From Micromussa lordhowensis (Eukaryota > Cnidaria > Anthozoa > Scleractinia > Lobophylliidae), in the NCBI GenBank assembly GCA_964020085.1, contig OZ026609.1, positions 4,767,303-4,831,302 of the forward strand: 64,000 bases of DNA, read 5' to 3'. Under the pieces are notes generated by a model that was given only the letters and a program-made list of their open reading frames with translations, was not told the origin of the DNA and did no database searches. A program made the translations under genes and the position numbers. Numbering within the stretch: position 1 is the first letter of the stretch; the number at the start of each line of letters is the position of its first letter. This document shows positions 12,601 to 26,600 of the stretch, one piece after another.

Positions 12601-14589
12601 ATTTTTCATCTTCCTGCGCAGTGACCTCCTTGTCTGTCAGCCCTTCCCATTCTGCCCTTGTCGCCTCCTCCCTCCACCGACTCCCACCACCGCAATTGTT
12701 CTTCTGACATTCTGTGCGAACTTCCTTTCAATTTAGATCTTAGATCTGAAGGGGAAGTAGACTCCTTTCCTGCAAGGTATGGGCGAATAAGTTTCGGTAT
12801 ACCGTTTGGTACGGTGGGTAGAACGATAAGCGGCTCGCCAGCGGTGGGTTGCCAGATCTTGTCCTGTGCCCAGTTTTTGTACAACATATTTGCTTTCCCG
12901 TTTTCTCCCAGGAAAAACTTAAATGCATGTGGGTAAACATGATTTTTTATTGTTGCGATGTGGCCTTCCAACCAGGCAGAAATGTCAAAGACGTACTCAA
13001 GGTCGAATGTCTCTGGTTTCCACCTTGCTGGCAGAACAGGAGAAGGTTAGTTACAGTCTGGATAAGGTTTCATTATTTCTTTGAGCGAAAAAAAGTCATT
13101 CATGCATCATTATTTTCCACATAGACCAATGAAAAAGCCTTGAGGAAGATAGCTAGAATAAGGGAAGAGAGAGATCACTGGAAGATGCTGTGCCTAAACA
13201 GAGAAAAGCTGGCCAAAGGAAACTACGTTACAGTCACGGCAAGTATCGCCTCGTTGAACTCGGCGACTCGTTTAAAAGTTGATCACTTGTCCACCGGAGA
13301 TAAACTGGTGCAATGGTTATGCCTGTGAATTCTCTTTTCCTCTAAAAGCAATAATCAGTTGCTCCAAGCTTTTTCGTATTGCATATAATTCAAAGAGCTT
13401 ATTACTTGTAATGATTATATTTCTATTAGAATCTCACTGATCCACTATTGAACACAAAAAAGATCCTTGCCGAGAGAGAAGTGGTAGGTATCTAATTGCG
13501 GAGGTTATTCCTTATTAAATTCACGCGGTGGTCACTAAGACAAAAGTGTGAGTGTTACTTGTTATTTTCCTTTTTGTTCTTATTCAATTTTTCGAACCAC
13601 CGATCCTTCACCCCTTGGTGTGGACCGCACGATTGATTCTCTTGCAGAATTAAATATCACTTTGTAGTATCTCTTTATTCATTTCCTTCTCCAGAATCCA
13701 ACATATCCACTGCTTAGACAAGAGGAAGGGAATCAATCCTTCGAAGAGGTAAAAAGAACACATCGGATTCCTTTTTGTAAAATGTGCACCACGCCCATTA
13801 AATGTCCCTTTACCCGTTTTGTTCTACAGAATCCAACTGATGGATTGATTGGACAAGACGAGGACAATGATCCACTGCTTGGACAGGAGGAAGAGAATCA
13901 ATCCTTCGAAGAGGTTAAAAGAACACATCGGATTCGTTTGTGAAATGGGGAACCCCGCCCATTAAATTTCCCTTTACCCGTTTTGTTCTACAGAATCCAA
14001 CTGATGGATTGATTGGACAAGACGAGGACAATTACCCACTGCTTGGACAGGAGGAAGAGAATCAATCCTTCGAAGAGGTAAAAAGAACACATCGGATTCC
14101 TTTTTGTAAAATGTGCACCACGCCCATTAAATGTCCCTTTACCCGTTTTGTTCTACAGAATCCAACTGATGGATTGATTGGACAAGACGAGGACAATGAC
14201 CCACTGCTTGGACAGGAGGAAGAGAATCAATCCTTCGAAGAGGTAAAAAGAACACAACGGATTCCTTTTTGTAAAATGTGCACCACGCCCATTAAATGTC
14301 CCTTTACCCGTTTTGTTCTACAGGATCCAACTGATGGATTGATTGGACAAGACGAGGACAATGATCCGCAGCTTGGACAAGAGGAAGAAAATCAATCTTT
14401 GGAAGGGGTAAAAAGAACACATCAGATTCGTTTCTATAAAATGTGCACCACGCCCATTACATGTCCCTTTACATTCTTCAGAATGCAACAGATAAAGTTG
14501 GTGGCTGTATTTAGGCATATTAAGGTTTTTCTTTTTCTTTTTTTTTGTTACGTTTGCAGGGCCTTATTGATATCACCTATTATTATTAC

Positions 14590-14654
<65 letters not shown>

Positions 14655-15361
14655 GCGGAGCTCCGGCGGCCCGAAGGGCCGCCAAGCGGAGCCCCATAAC
14701 CATATAGGAAAAAGAAACCCATGTATGGATTTTCTCATGGTTAATCATGGACAGCGGTATTGCTCGTGGGCGCGTACGCACGACGGCGACGACAACGACG
14801 ACGACGACGACGACGGTGGAGTCGCGCAAGATGGCGGCCATAAGGGGACCTCTAAAGTAAACCAAAAGGAGGCTTAATTTTTCGCGTGCTTTCTGGAGCT
14901 CAACGCGGCTACACAATATGCTAGGTCAGCTAAAGGAGTAACGTTTGTCGTGTTTACGTGGAAACTGGAAGATTTCCAAACTGGAAGACTTCTGGCTAAT
15001 TTATTTAACTACAACTAGTACTACGCAATAGGGTCAATGCAATGATAAAACCTTGGAACAATGCTCACATGTTAACATCATTCAGATAATATTTTAGCCC
15101 AATAGTTTTTGGCAATTCTTTATTAAACAATCAAAGTAATTTTCACAATTTCCTCTGATAATGTTTTGATTTTTTAATCCACTCGTTTGACTTCTGGATT
15201 GAAAAAAGCAGTTCATTTCAGTTGAAAGAAAAACTAAACACCAAACAATATGCAGAAAACCTTGCAGCAAAGTTACAAAACTGAACTCAAAATTCAACCT
15301 TATCCTGGATAAGCCTAATCGGGCTACAGGAGCTCCGCTTTTAGGTTGACCTAAATATATA

Positions 15362-15404
<43 letters not shown>

Positions 15405-18400
15405 TCACCACTTAGCACGGAGGAATGCAATCAATACTTTGAATGGGTAACAATTATTTACCAGATTGCGTATGCGCCGCGATAATTAAATGTGTTTTAT
15501 TCTTTTGTTTTTGTTGTTATCAAGATTTCCACTGATCAACTGATAGAGGGCAGCAGCGACGAATCCTCTGAAGAGGGAAAATATCTCGTCATGTGAAATT
15601 CAACTTATTCACTTTAGTTCAGAAAGGGTCCTACAAATCCCGTAATAATGTTAATAGTGAAGACCAGTTTCGCGATTGCAACATCTACCCCGGCCCCATT
15701 ACATTTATGGAAAATCACTAATTCGTGCTTGAAAGAAAACATTTTTGCAATGTGGTTTTATGTAGTTTACAGATTCATAGCTTCTGACATCATCTAGTAA
15801 AGAATTTTTTAACGAGGGAGAGCGACGGCAAATTGTTCATCATGATATGGGTTTAAGCGACCCCACATGTGCACTTGTGGACCAACCTGTAACAAATCGT
15901 AAGGCCGACTATCTAAGTAGTTCTCCTCCTTATCATCGTATCCTTTATTTAAACACGATAGGGTTTGAAGCTCAGAGCTTGTGGGGCCGTGTGTAGATTA
16001 TGCTACCAAAGATTGTTTTGGACGGTGGTAGGGGTGCATCAATTCATTTCGTTCTGACTATTGCAGCTACAGGGCCCTCTGAACTTGTCGATGGTTAAAC
16101 TTCGCAATACATGGAGGGAAAAACAGCAGCAGTTCAAAACAAAAGCATTGGTAGGTAGAACGGGTTGAAAGCTGATGTCTGTTTTCATGAAGCAAAGTTA
16201 ACAATACAATGCAGAGAAGAGCAAATTAGCTTTTATAATCTGGTGTTAGCAAGTCTCCCCCGGTTACGACCCTAGTAAATGATTCTGTTTCCGAGACTGG
16301 CTCTGCTGGTATTTAGAGGATGTGAATTTCTAGTCGTTCGGTTGAACAATGCTACATACTCTGCGGATCTGACAAGTGATTTTGTAGTTAGACTAAAGTC
16401 AAGCGAAATCTTCAGTGGGACCAAAAATGTCGGTAGAATCTTTGATAGGATAGCACGTAAACCGCTTTCGAAGTTAGAAAACTGCGAGTTCATTGTGTAA
16501 TTTCTTGATGTTTTATATTGCAGAGCGTTCGTTCCCCACAGAACTTTGTGGCAGTGGCCTATAATAATAGGCCACATTGCTACTTCGGGAAGGTTGTCAA
16601 AGAGGTGGACGGAGAAGCCGTGCAGATCAGTTTCCTTCGACAGCTTTCTATAAATAAATATTGCTGGCCAAACAACCCCTTAATAGAAAGCGTCGAAGTG
16701 GAACAAATATTCCAGCGGAATATTAAAAGCAAAGTTTTGGCTGAACCGAACACCTTTACGTTTCCGGTGATTGATGACATCATAGGAAAATTTAGCCAAT
16801 GCAGAGCAAGGCTGGAAATGCCAAAAAAGAAAGCTGCGGTACGTACACGTGACAGTTTACTATAATTGTGACTGAAAGAGAAAAAAACTAAGGTTCTGAA
16901 TCTTTTGCTGCACTCTGCCCGGAATTGAATGACAGATACACTAGAAAGATATACAACATAAAAAATATGATTTATATCAAAAGAAGTGATGGATGTCCCC
17001 TTCCTCTTCTTCCTCAGGTTGACGAGGTGTGGAGGGACATCACTGCACCCTTTGCAAAAGTTGGGGCCATTCTCTGGAAGGACATTAAAACGATCCAAAA
17101 AGAGATGCCAGAGTTTGAATGGTCCCAGATGGTGTCCCTTATGCCACCCAACAGTAGCTGGAAGCCTGGCTGCCTAAATGATGAGGTACTGAATAAACTG
17201 CTATCAAGTAAAATGCCAGCAAGCATAGGGCTCATCTAAAGTTAATTTTTTTGACAGGTCATCGCTGCCTACATCAAAGATATAGAAGAAAGGGCGAATA
17301 AAAACGTGAGCACTATTTCTCTTTATGCATTTTACGTAATACTCTGCAATTTATATCAGTAACATGAATTAAATGTTCAAGAAAACTTAAGACAAAAAAA
17401 AGGGAAATTATAAGATAAAGCAATAATTATGTTTTGAACAGGGTAAAGAAGTTATCACTGGCGGTCCATTTTTTTTTGAAACTGCGAAGAATCACAGACG
17501 GTGGAGACACAGGGTAAGCATTTCTGTTTTCACGTGAGAGACATAGGCTCTTGGTCAATTCACAGGGCTGACAGCTCCTTAAGGAGTCCTTGTCTTATCT
17601 AGCCGTTTGATCAGTCTGCCTCAATTTACCAGAGAAGTGATGCCAGTGTTGTCAATATTTAACGCTTTGCTCATCTGGAAAAATTCTGTCTGAGAATCGG
17701 TCGTTTAATCTGAAAACTTTATGAAGAGGGTTGCTTGCTGTAGCCCCCCGATTACCATGCAGCGGATTGCCTGTAGTAATCAAAGCGGTGCACCACATGT
17801 CTTCTTTTCAACGTAAACTTCATTAAAGCCTTTTTTGTGCATTTTTGGGTTTTGCAACTTCTTGACGACTTCATTTTCATTACTATTTCAAGCAGTATCT
17901 ATGTAATGACAAATTAATGTTGTTTAAACGCGCGTTGGAACAATGGGAAATATCGCGTTACTATTTGGTATCATTATCATTTCATCTCGCTAGCTGGATA
18001 TCTCGAAGTACAAAAAACTACTTTTCCCTGGTCACTTCAGTGCACCGAATCACTGGATGCTTGGCGTAAGTATGAACCAATGAAAATTCATTAACGTATA
18101 TTTAGTTGATATTAGCTTAAGCGTTATGAAACAATCGTTGTTGGTGGCGGCTGCCATTTTCCATGTCTTCGGAAGAAACTGCACAATGAAATGCAATACA
18201 AGTCGTAGTTTTCTGTGAGATAACTATCAAATGGTTAACTTTTGTGGAGTACTTCATTATTATGCCAAATGTGGGGTTATGACAAACAAAATGAGGTGAG
18301 CATTCCACTCTTCTCCCCCTTACTGAAATTAAAAAAACAAACAAAAACACAAAAATCGAGCAATGGCTCTGATGTTATCCTTGTTATATAGGTTGTAGAC

Positions 18401-21400
18401 TTGGAAGAGAGTGGAATATCCTTGGTGGACCCATTAACAGAAGGAATCAGCCCAAGCAACGAATTTTTTGAAGTCGTGAAGTTAGTACATTACAATACAC
18501 CAATTTTGATATCTGTATATTTAAAAAAATATATATAGACCTCAGCACGAGGCTCTGGGGAATAAGCTGTAGTTATTCCCCGGAGCCTCGTGCTGAGGTC
18601 AATTGTTTTAGAATGAATTTTAATATATCCAAATTGGTTTATTACCCTTTTCGATATCCATGCACAACTCACACCCGTTAATACTTCCACTTGAACATCT
18701 AACATGCGGTCAACACATTGAACTCAGTCTTCAACGACGTCCTTTCTCTAAGTCCTCCAATGGACACATCTTAAACGCGCAACAGAGAATGAAGAACTGG
18801 CAGTTACGATTACGAAGTGCTTTTAGCCGAGAAAATTAATATGACACCAGCTTTTGTATTTGACAGTAATTGCCATTTGCCAACGAAGACCCAAAAAAAG
18901 GCCGCATACACTGTAAGGTATCGCTAGCATGAAACTTAGCAATAATCAATAATAAAACGTTTTCTTTGTCATCATGTCAGTCTGCTGTTAAAATGGCATA
19001 CAGGTACAAAAAGAATATGGTTTTCGACAGCATGCGAATGCAAGTTCCCAAGGCGGACAACCAACGGACAGCCAACCAACCAACCAACCAACCTCCTCTA
19101 TGCAGCAAGATGTCTGCATAAATTACTATATAATGCCTTTAATGATGTTGTAACCTTTTCTTCTATTTACTCAGAAACTTCCTTAGTGGCAGGAAAGGTT
19201 TAGAAGGTAAAACCTGGAGTCCTAGAATAATAAAACATCCGAGACAGGGTGATGACGTTAGCTGTGGCGTATATGTCCTCAAGGTAACTGAATATTTTCT
19301 TGGTTAAATACACTCTTTTATATAATGATATTGTTTTCCCAGTCGAGACTGAATACCCTTGTTTTTTGCTGCTTTTAGGCGAAAAATATTCTATACTATT
19401 ATTGTGAATATTCTTAGATTACAGCGTGTGGGATTTCTGTTTTCGAATGTATTAGGTATTAAAGTAATTCTGGAGTCATCCTGAGAAAGCCTGATGACGC
19501 ACATAACTCCTTGCTTTGTTATCTGTTAACATTAAACATACAGCTAGTGCTGTATTTATTGTTTTTTTTTTTTAAATATATTTTTGCCGATTAGAGAAAA
19601 GAAGAGTTCTATACGGTTTAGTTAGAAACATATCATTTTACTGTTTGAAACATTTCAACACAAAATTATATTATTTTTGAATTCTCAGCTTCGGGTTCAC
19701 TCTTAAAACGTTGTGACTTAAAATCGAGAAAAGTATCAGACACGATATCATCATAATTCCATTATTAATATAAAAAAGAGTGAAGCCATTTCCTCACACC
19801 TATCTTAGAGACGGGGGCCTATATAATGTTCCACTGTTCTCTCATTCAGATTGCTGACTGCATAGCCCAGAACAAATGTGTGGAATTTGATGAGGTACGG
19901 AATCACTTCGATCAATTAACCCAAATTGACACATTAAGGTTTAAGTCTTTGGTTGCTTAATTAAGGCGAGGTCCTTTGATTTATTTAGTGAAACACAATG
20001 TCTGTGATTATTATTTGGTAGTATAGCCCGCCTGAAATATTTTACAATGTCTAACAATAGGCTGTATGCATAACTTATTACTCTCTTTCGTTCCTTATTT
20101 CTTTCAGGCTGATATTGAAGATTTCCGCTACGAAACTGCCTATACCTTAATGTGTAAATGAACGCCTTTTATACCAGACGCCTTGTTAAAGGTGTCTAGA
20201 CAACTTAAACGTCTCTAGCGTAAAAAGGGCCAATGACGGGATTATGTTGGAGTCTCGTGCACCCATGATCGTTTCAATTCAAATGTTTAAAAGAGTAGTG
20301 CAGTAGATTATGTAGCTGAAACGGAAGCGACCTTTAAAAAAGTCTTAACTGGCTACGTGCAATACGTAAATACAGAAAGGGGTTGTTTTAGGTTCTAATT
20401 CCCCCTTCTCACTGTCGCATAAAGCGCGCAGTGACAGTTTTCCCATTTTCAAGTTTAAGGACGCAATTACAATCATTAGTTGTTATATAAGCTATTAAAA
20501 GGGATTTCAATAAGCTGCATTCTGAAATACCAACAAAGCATACTTTTGTAATATATTTAATTCGGAACTATTTCACATTGTGGATGAAAAGCCCCTATGG
20601 AGGAGCTTCAATAAACGTATGTATGTTTGTATACGTATGCACACGTATGGTATGTAAGTTCAATACAATGATATCTGTGGTTTCTTGTGTTTGATAACCC
20701 GACGAGTGATTGACCCTTTTCAAGTCTTTTAACCTCTGAGTAACCCGGTCTATTGCACATTAACCGCAATTGTAACGTTAGGGGCGTGTAGCTCCGAGAA
20801 ATGTATTTGCAATCGTTATTTTCAATCGGTTTCCAACTAGACGGAGTATAGCGTTGTTTTCTATAATTCAAAGACAATAACTTGTCCAAGGCGGACCGGT
20901 TCACTTGCCGGGTCAGATATGTATTTTTCCACTCCACGGGAAGACATGCTTTCCTATTCTTCTTGAACATGTACTCGCTAGACTACTAGAGATGCAGGAT
21001 TGCTGTAAAAGCAGCCTATTATACAAGTAACCATGGCTGTGTTGCACCACGCATCAGAAGGGTGAGTATCAAATACGTGAACATGTATATTTTAATTAAT
21101 GATTTTAAAAACCCTGTCTCGGTTTTCGAGATGAAGATCATGTAGACTGAAGAGCCCATCCTGATCGTTTTCAATGAAATTATGTCGCGGGAAAATACTC
21201 GAAGTTTCGCGCGCTTTGCTAATAATCGAATCTTGCATATCTGAACGCCCCACAATAATTGAAGCGTTCCCATCTGAAAGATCCATTATCTTGCCCGGGT
21301 AAAACAACAATCATTTGGGGTAAATTATATAACCGCATATGTACTTTTTTCTTCTATCTTCTACCCAAGAAAGGGGGCTGTTATGCGCGCCATCTAGTCA

Positions 21401-23648
21401 ACGATTTCTCATTTATTTCCACTTCATCTATTTATGTTTTCATTGACGCAATAAAGTGTTGAGTAATTAAACGAAAACGATCAAAAGTGAGCTAAGAAAG
21501 ATTTTGAATTGAATTTTTTCCTTCGTACTTGACGCTCAAAACAATGGCAGCACGGTAAAGTTTACTCCTCCGGTAATATGAACTCCCGTGTTTCTGCCAA
21601 TTGAGTCGACAATTGGAAGCTGGTGTATCTTTTAATTTCGGAACTCGAGATCAATACAAACTTTTCAAGGCAATTTTCCAAATAAACGAAGCTACGGACG
21701 AACATGTCGTACTGACTCTTATTGTGAGTCGTAATCTTTGATGATCTGTTGGGATTCCAACCTGTCTCAACCTTTGTACACTGGTTTAACATGGGTCGCT
21801 GTTCAACTGAATACTCTAGTGAAATAACATAACCATTCTAGTTGAGAAAGGCATATACAACGCTCACACAAGAGTTAATCACATTAAATTCTATCAGATT
21901 TGACCGGTTTGCTGGGCAAGCCAAACTCTCATTTTAAGCGAACCAGGTGGTCGATCTTTCGTGTGCGCGTAAAATGGTGAATTATGATTGATGTACGGTA
22001 AAGTTTACCACGAAATGGTCGATATAAAATCAATGGCTTGACGGTTTTACCTTGCTGTTTTCTGAAAGGCAAATCGTACTGGCTGCCTATTACATAGTTC
22101 ACTTATCTATAGTTTAGATACAAATAAGACTTTTTCAGTTTCAATGCAGTCAAGGTAAAAATATGACCAACTGACTTCCGGTTCGATGACCTCTCGTCGA
22201 CACTGAAATGTTTAGTGGACTTGCTTGCAGCGCTTGCTTGCTTTCTTGCCGAATACAGTGTAGTCATCGAGATGATTTTGCAATTCGTTATACCCGAGCT
22301 TATACATGTAGCCAGTGCGAGCAAAAACGGAAAAAAATGAGCCAAGTATGGTGGCTGTCTTGTTGTCCTACATCACCTTGGTTGCGATTTTCTCCGCTCA
22401 TTACAAGTTGCCTTGATCAAAGTATTACATGTGCCTAAAAGAGATGGCTGGGGACCAAGCTTCCGAATTTTCAAGGCATTTCAAGCAAAAAAAGACTTTG
22501 TTTAGTCAACTACAACGCCAAGAAAGCGAGAGGCCATGGTTAGCAATGTTTCCTGCAGAAATTTGCCTGAGCTGGTTGGATTTACTTGGATGACTCAGTG
22601 GAAACGGTGAGTTTCATATTTGAAGTACTTTTATAGATTCACTGTGTTTTACATTTGGTCATCCACAATATTTAGTAGTAATTTGCAATGCTGGATAATT
22701 TATTTCATGTCGCGACTAGAATGTCAATAATTGGAAGTCACTGTAGCGTGAAAATTACTTCGCCTGATCTGATTTTCGTGGCCGCGAGCGGACGTGATAA
22801 AATTATCTCCTCCACGTTATTTTCTTTTGGATGTTTTCAAAGCTGTTCGAGTCTTCGAATAACATACTAAAAATTTCTGAAGTGCAAATTACTTTCGTTT
22901 CCGTCAGATTAGAAATATATTTCGCCTTTCTGCAGTTTATCTGATAACACGGCCGGGTCAATGTTACTGCAGCGACCTCAGAAGCGTGACTATATTTTCT
23001 GCCAAACAGCGTTTCGCGCTTTCCGTCGAAACTAGAGTTTCTACGTTCTTTTTCACCAAAACATTTTTTCTTTGCACCTTACAACAATGAAACTAACAAA
23101 ATCCGATGCTTATTTCTCCTGTTTTCCTCAAAATAAGTGATAACTCAATAACATCTGGTCGCTCGCCACGGTAATCATTACTCTTCTAGACATGTTTAGT
23201 AAAGCGAAAATAACTCTCTCGTGTTACAAAGAGACGGATGACAACTGCGGAAGCAAAACAGCGTTTCGCTCTTTCTGTCGAAACTTTGGTTTGTACGTAA
23301 ATTTGGCAAAAACTATTTTCTTGCACCTTATAACAATGAGACTAAAAGAATGCAATGGTTATTTCTCCTGATCGCCTTAAAATAAGTGATATTTCAAAAA
23401 CATCTGCTCGCTCGCCGCGGTAACAATTACTTGTCTGAGTAAATGTTACTAGACTCAGACATCTCTGGTAAAGCGACTCTCTGATTGGCTAAGACTAGGT
23501 AAAATTTACGCTCGCTGGTAACAATTTTTAGTGCAAATTGAGATTGACTAGTATACAATGCTTTCGATATCTGTTATTATTATTATTATTATTGTTATTA
23601 TTTTTTAATTGTGAATAAAGTTGTGAGCTATTAAATTAATTTAAAAAA

Positions 23649-23696
<48 letters not shown>

Positions 23697-26600
23697 GGTA
23701 TTATTATTATTATGTCATACCTCACAGATTACAAATACAAGAAAGATGAGATATTCAAGAGAATGAAGGTTACCACTTTAGTCCAACTGGTATGTTACAT
23801 TTATCTCATAAAATTTTATTTTATTTTGTAAACCGTATCTATTTCATTAAACATTAATTTCCTTAATTCTTTTTCGCTATCAATATTAAATGAGTCTGAC
23901 ATTTTTGTTCAGGTCCTTCAAGTTGCTGAGGCTGTTAGTTTGGAGCAAGAAAGAAATAGTATGTCAACTGCTGGAGGTTTGTACATCAGAATCTTTTGCT
24001 TGTTAATTTTATTTATAATTTCCACAATCATTTTGTGTTACTTAGTTGGTCCTCGTCATACCGGTACCCCATGTTGTTCGGGTCTCTAGAAATTGTGTTG
24101 TATCAAGATCACCTCTCCAAGCTCAGGAGGCTTAGAATAGACTGCCTAAGGTGATCTTGCAGAAAGTTGTCTGCTGGTAGTGCCTTGTAGGCATGCTAAG
24201 AGCTTGATACATTAGTTGATAATTATTAAGTTATTTAACCACACTGTGTTAATTTGAGCCCCAGATGATAGACATCAAGCCTGGTCTTTCTTTTTAATAC
24301 TAGTAGGATTACATCAGCTGGTGATCACACCCAAAAAAATGAGGCACTTGGCATGTGTCTGTGACAGTGAAAACTGCTAAATCTCCCAGTTATTCTCTTG
24401 TCTAGATCTGAGGTGAAAAATTATGGCTAATATATAGTACATGATGCTCCTACATGATGCTCCTACGGTTTTTCGCCAGGTTCTTCAGATTTCCTCCCTT
24501 CACAAAAACCAACATTTCCAAATTCCATTTCGACCAGGATAGGAGGACTTGCATTAAAACCGGCTAAGGCTAATGTGGCTTGCTCTTTAAATATTGTAAT
24601 TCATTTATTGCACAATGTACGACTCTGTTCTTGTTTAAAAGGTGAAAGTGTGATGTCAGATGAAACGATCACAGCTGAAGACAAAGACACCACTGCAGAG
24701 GGTGAGGAAGTACCACACCTGAATCTAGAAGATGACGAGGTGCGGCCAGATTCAACTGCAAGAAGTACCGCACGTTCCACACTAGAAAGGTAAAATTTTC
24801 ATGGTGCTCAAATGAAGGGGGAGTAGGAAAACCTAACATGATTCAATTCATGCTACAGAATTGGGAGATAAGGGAAGGCCTGATGGGCCACTTGGCTTGT
24901 ATGCAAACTTGTTACAGTTGAACCTCGATTATCAGTTCCTTGATTATCTGGATTTCTCGATTATCTGGACTTTTTCTCTAGTCTGAATTTTGTCGTGAAT
25001 ATAAACTAGTCGTGATCAAGATCCATAGCCATATTCTTTTTGAAACTACAGCAATGAAATTAAGTGCAGTCAAAAGCGAGTTTGTTTTGCTTTGAAAGAA
25101 TATAAAGCAGTGCTTGCATGCATCGTAACTAATGAACAACATTCAAATGAGTTCTGATTGACTCAGAGTTGCTTTGTTGCTAAGTGAAATTTCATGTTCT
25201 ATTAGCCCCTTCAGCATACTGTAGTATGTTGATTCACGATAATCCTGTCCTTGAAGCGTAAGTGATCCGTTCTTTCAAAAAAAGATAAACAGTCTGTAAT
25301 TTTGCGACTAGAGAAAGGAGAAAAAGGAACCAATTTGTCAGCTGAATGTGGTGTAAGTAAGCAGCAGATCTCTGATATCCGCAAGAACAAGGAAAAGATC
25401 ATGAAGTATGCCAACAACTTAGAGACACCAGCGGGCATTGGTGATGTAGACCACATTGTTTTCAAACAATTTGTAAAAGTGTTGTTTCACGATTAAATGT
25501 TGCTTTTAATCGGTTTTGTTAGGAACTTTATCCGGACCCTCGATTATTCGGACTATTTTGTCTAGTCCCAACAAGTCTGGATAATCGAGGTTCAACTGTT
25601 CAGTACCTTTTTTACCAAACCCCATTTTTTTTGTTTTACTTAATGGGCACTCTTTATAGTGGCCAAGACATAGATTTGGGTCACTCATCAGAGGTCCTAG
25701 CCAAGCATCACCCTACTAGTACAAAGCTCTGTGCATGCATTGCTTGCCTATGATGTTGTCCTATAACACAGTAGCTGTTAGTTTTAGTGGAGTTTGAAAC
25801 AATTGTAGCTACACGTAATTGCATTTCTCTTCAGTCTAATACATGGTGTTGGAGAGGTTGATATCCGAGACAAAGACGAAAAAGACGGCAGAGACACCAG
25901 CTATGAAGAAGAGCACTCTTTGGTTCCTGAAGTAGAGTCGCTACCTTACCTTCTGCTAGATGTCAGGGACGAGGATGCATACCAACAATGTCATATCATA
26001 GGAGGTGAGTACTTTCAAGACTACTCCTCAGGTAGTCTTACTTGAAGTGATGGATCAATGGCAGAGGCCCATTTGCCAACCCTTCCCCATTATGCAAAAC
26101 GTTGTGTGTTCTGCAAGGCCAAAACATTACACCCCTCCCCCCTCATCATTTTGGGGCACCTCTTTATCTACCACTGATATATGCCTAGGAAATATGAAAC
26201 ATCTCACCAGCAGGGAGAGTGAATAGTCTCTTCACATGATGTGAAACCATTTAATGAGCATAAAAAAACGAAGTAATGAGGCTTTCCCCCTATGTCCTTA
26301 AATGCTATTCCACCAAATGAACTGCTGGACTTGCATGCAGGTTGGTTCATTTAACAATAAAGTTATATATGCTAGATCATGGGCTGGGTTGTTAAAAGTT
26401 CAATTAAGCTAACCCAGGACAAGCAAGAATTTGGATTTGAGTTTTGTAACTTTGTGGTGGGGTTTACTGTATGTTGTTTGGCCTTCAGATTTGAGTTTGA
26501 ACAGTCTCAAAAAATACCATAATTACTGTTAAAAGTGCTTAGAGGGGTATCTTTAGTAAGTGGTGGACTAAGTGTCCAGGGTGATATAGTGCAAGTATTT

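Larger units (their letters stand above)
8378..23575. mobile_element. 15.2 kb element with 3 kb inverted arms, nested in CEP41 intron 3
   Basis: The outer ends are exact inverted copies starting AACAGATATCGAAAGC at 8378 and ending with its complement at 23575. Both ends lie beside ATT-rich DNA (left ATTATTATTT; right a long (ATT)n run), so a target duplication cannot be fixed by eye. Arms enclose about 9.1 kb with a plus-strand C48 protease gene and a broken minus-strand gene. Each arm carries internal subterminal repeats. CEP41 exons flank it with intact splice sites and frame, so it behaves as an intronic passenger. Known superfamilies with Ulp1-type proteases include KDZ/Zisupton and Kolobok relatives. 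No transposase core was recognised, so assignment to a superfamily is open. Confidence 0.75.

Noticed and set aside
14548..14916. 122-residue minus frame and 255-residue plus frame with long Ile runs
   Set aside because: The Ile runs are translated ATT microsatellite, and the plus frame only reads through the tandem exons and their introns.
16580..17098. 172-residue minus frame
   Set aside because: Antisense shadow of the protease gene exons at 16524-16838 and 17018-17185.
20608..20970. 120-residue minus frame in the right arm
   Set aside because: The equivalent in the left arm stops after about 30 residues and the frame runs into a LINE-like 3' tail; kept only as a note.
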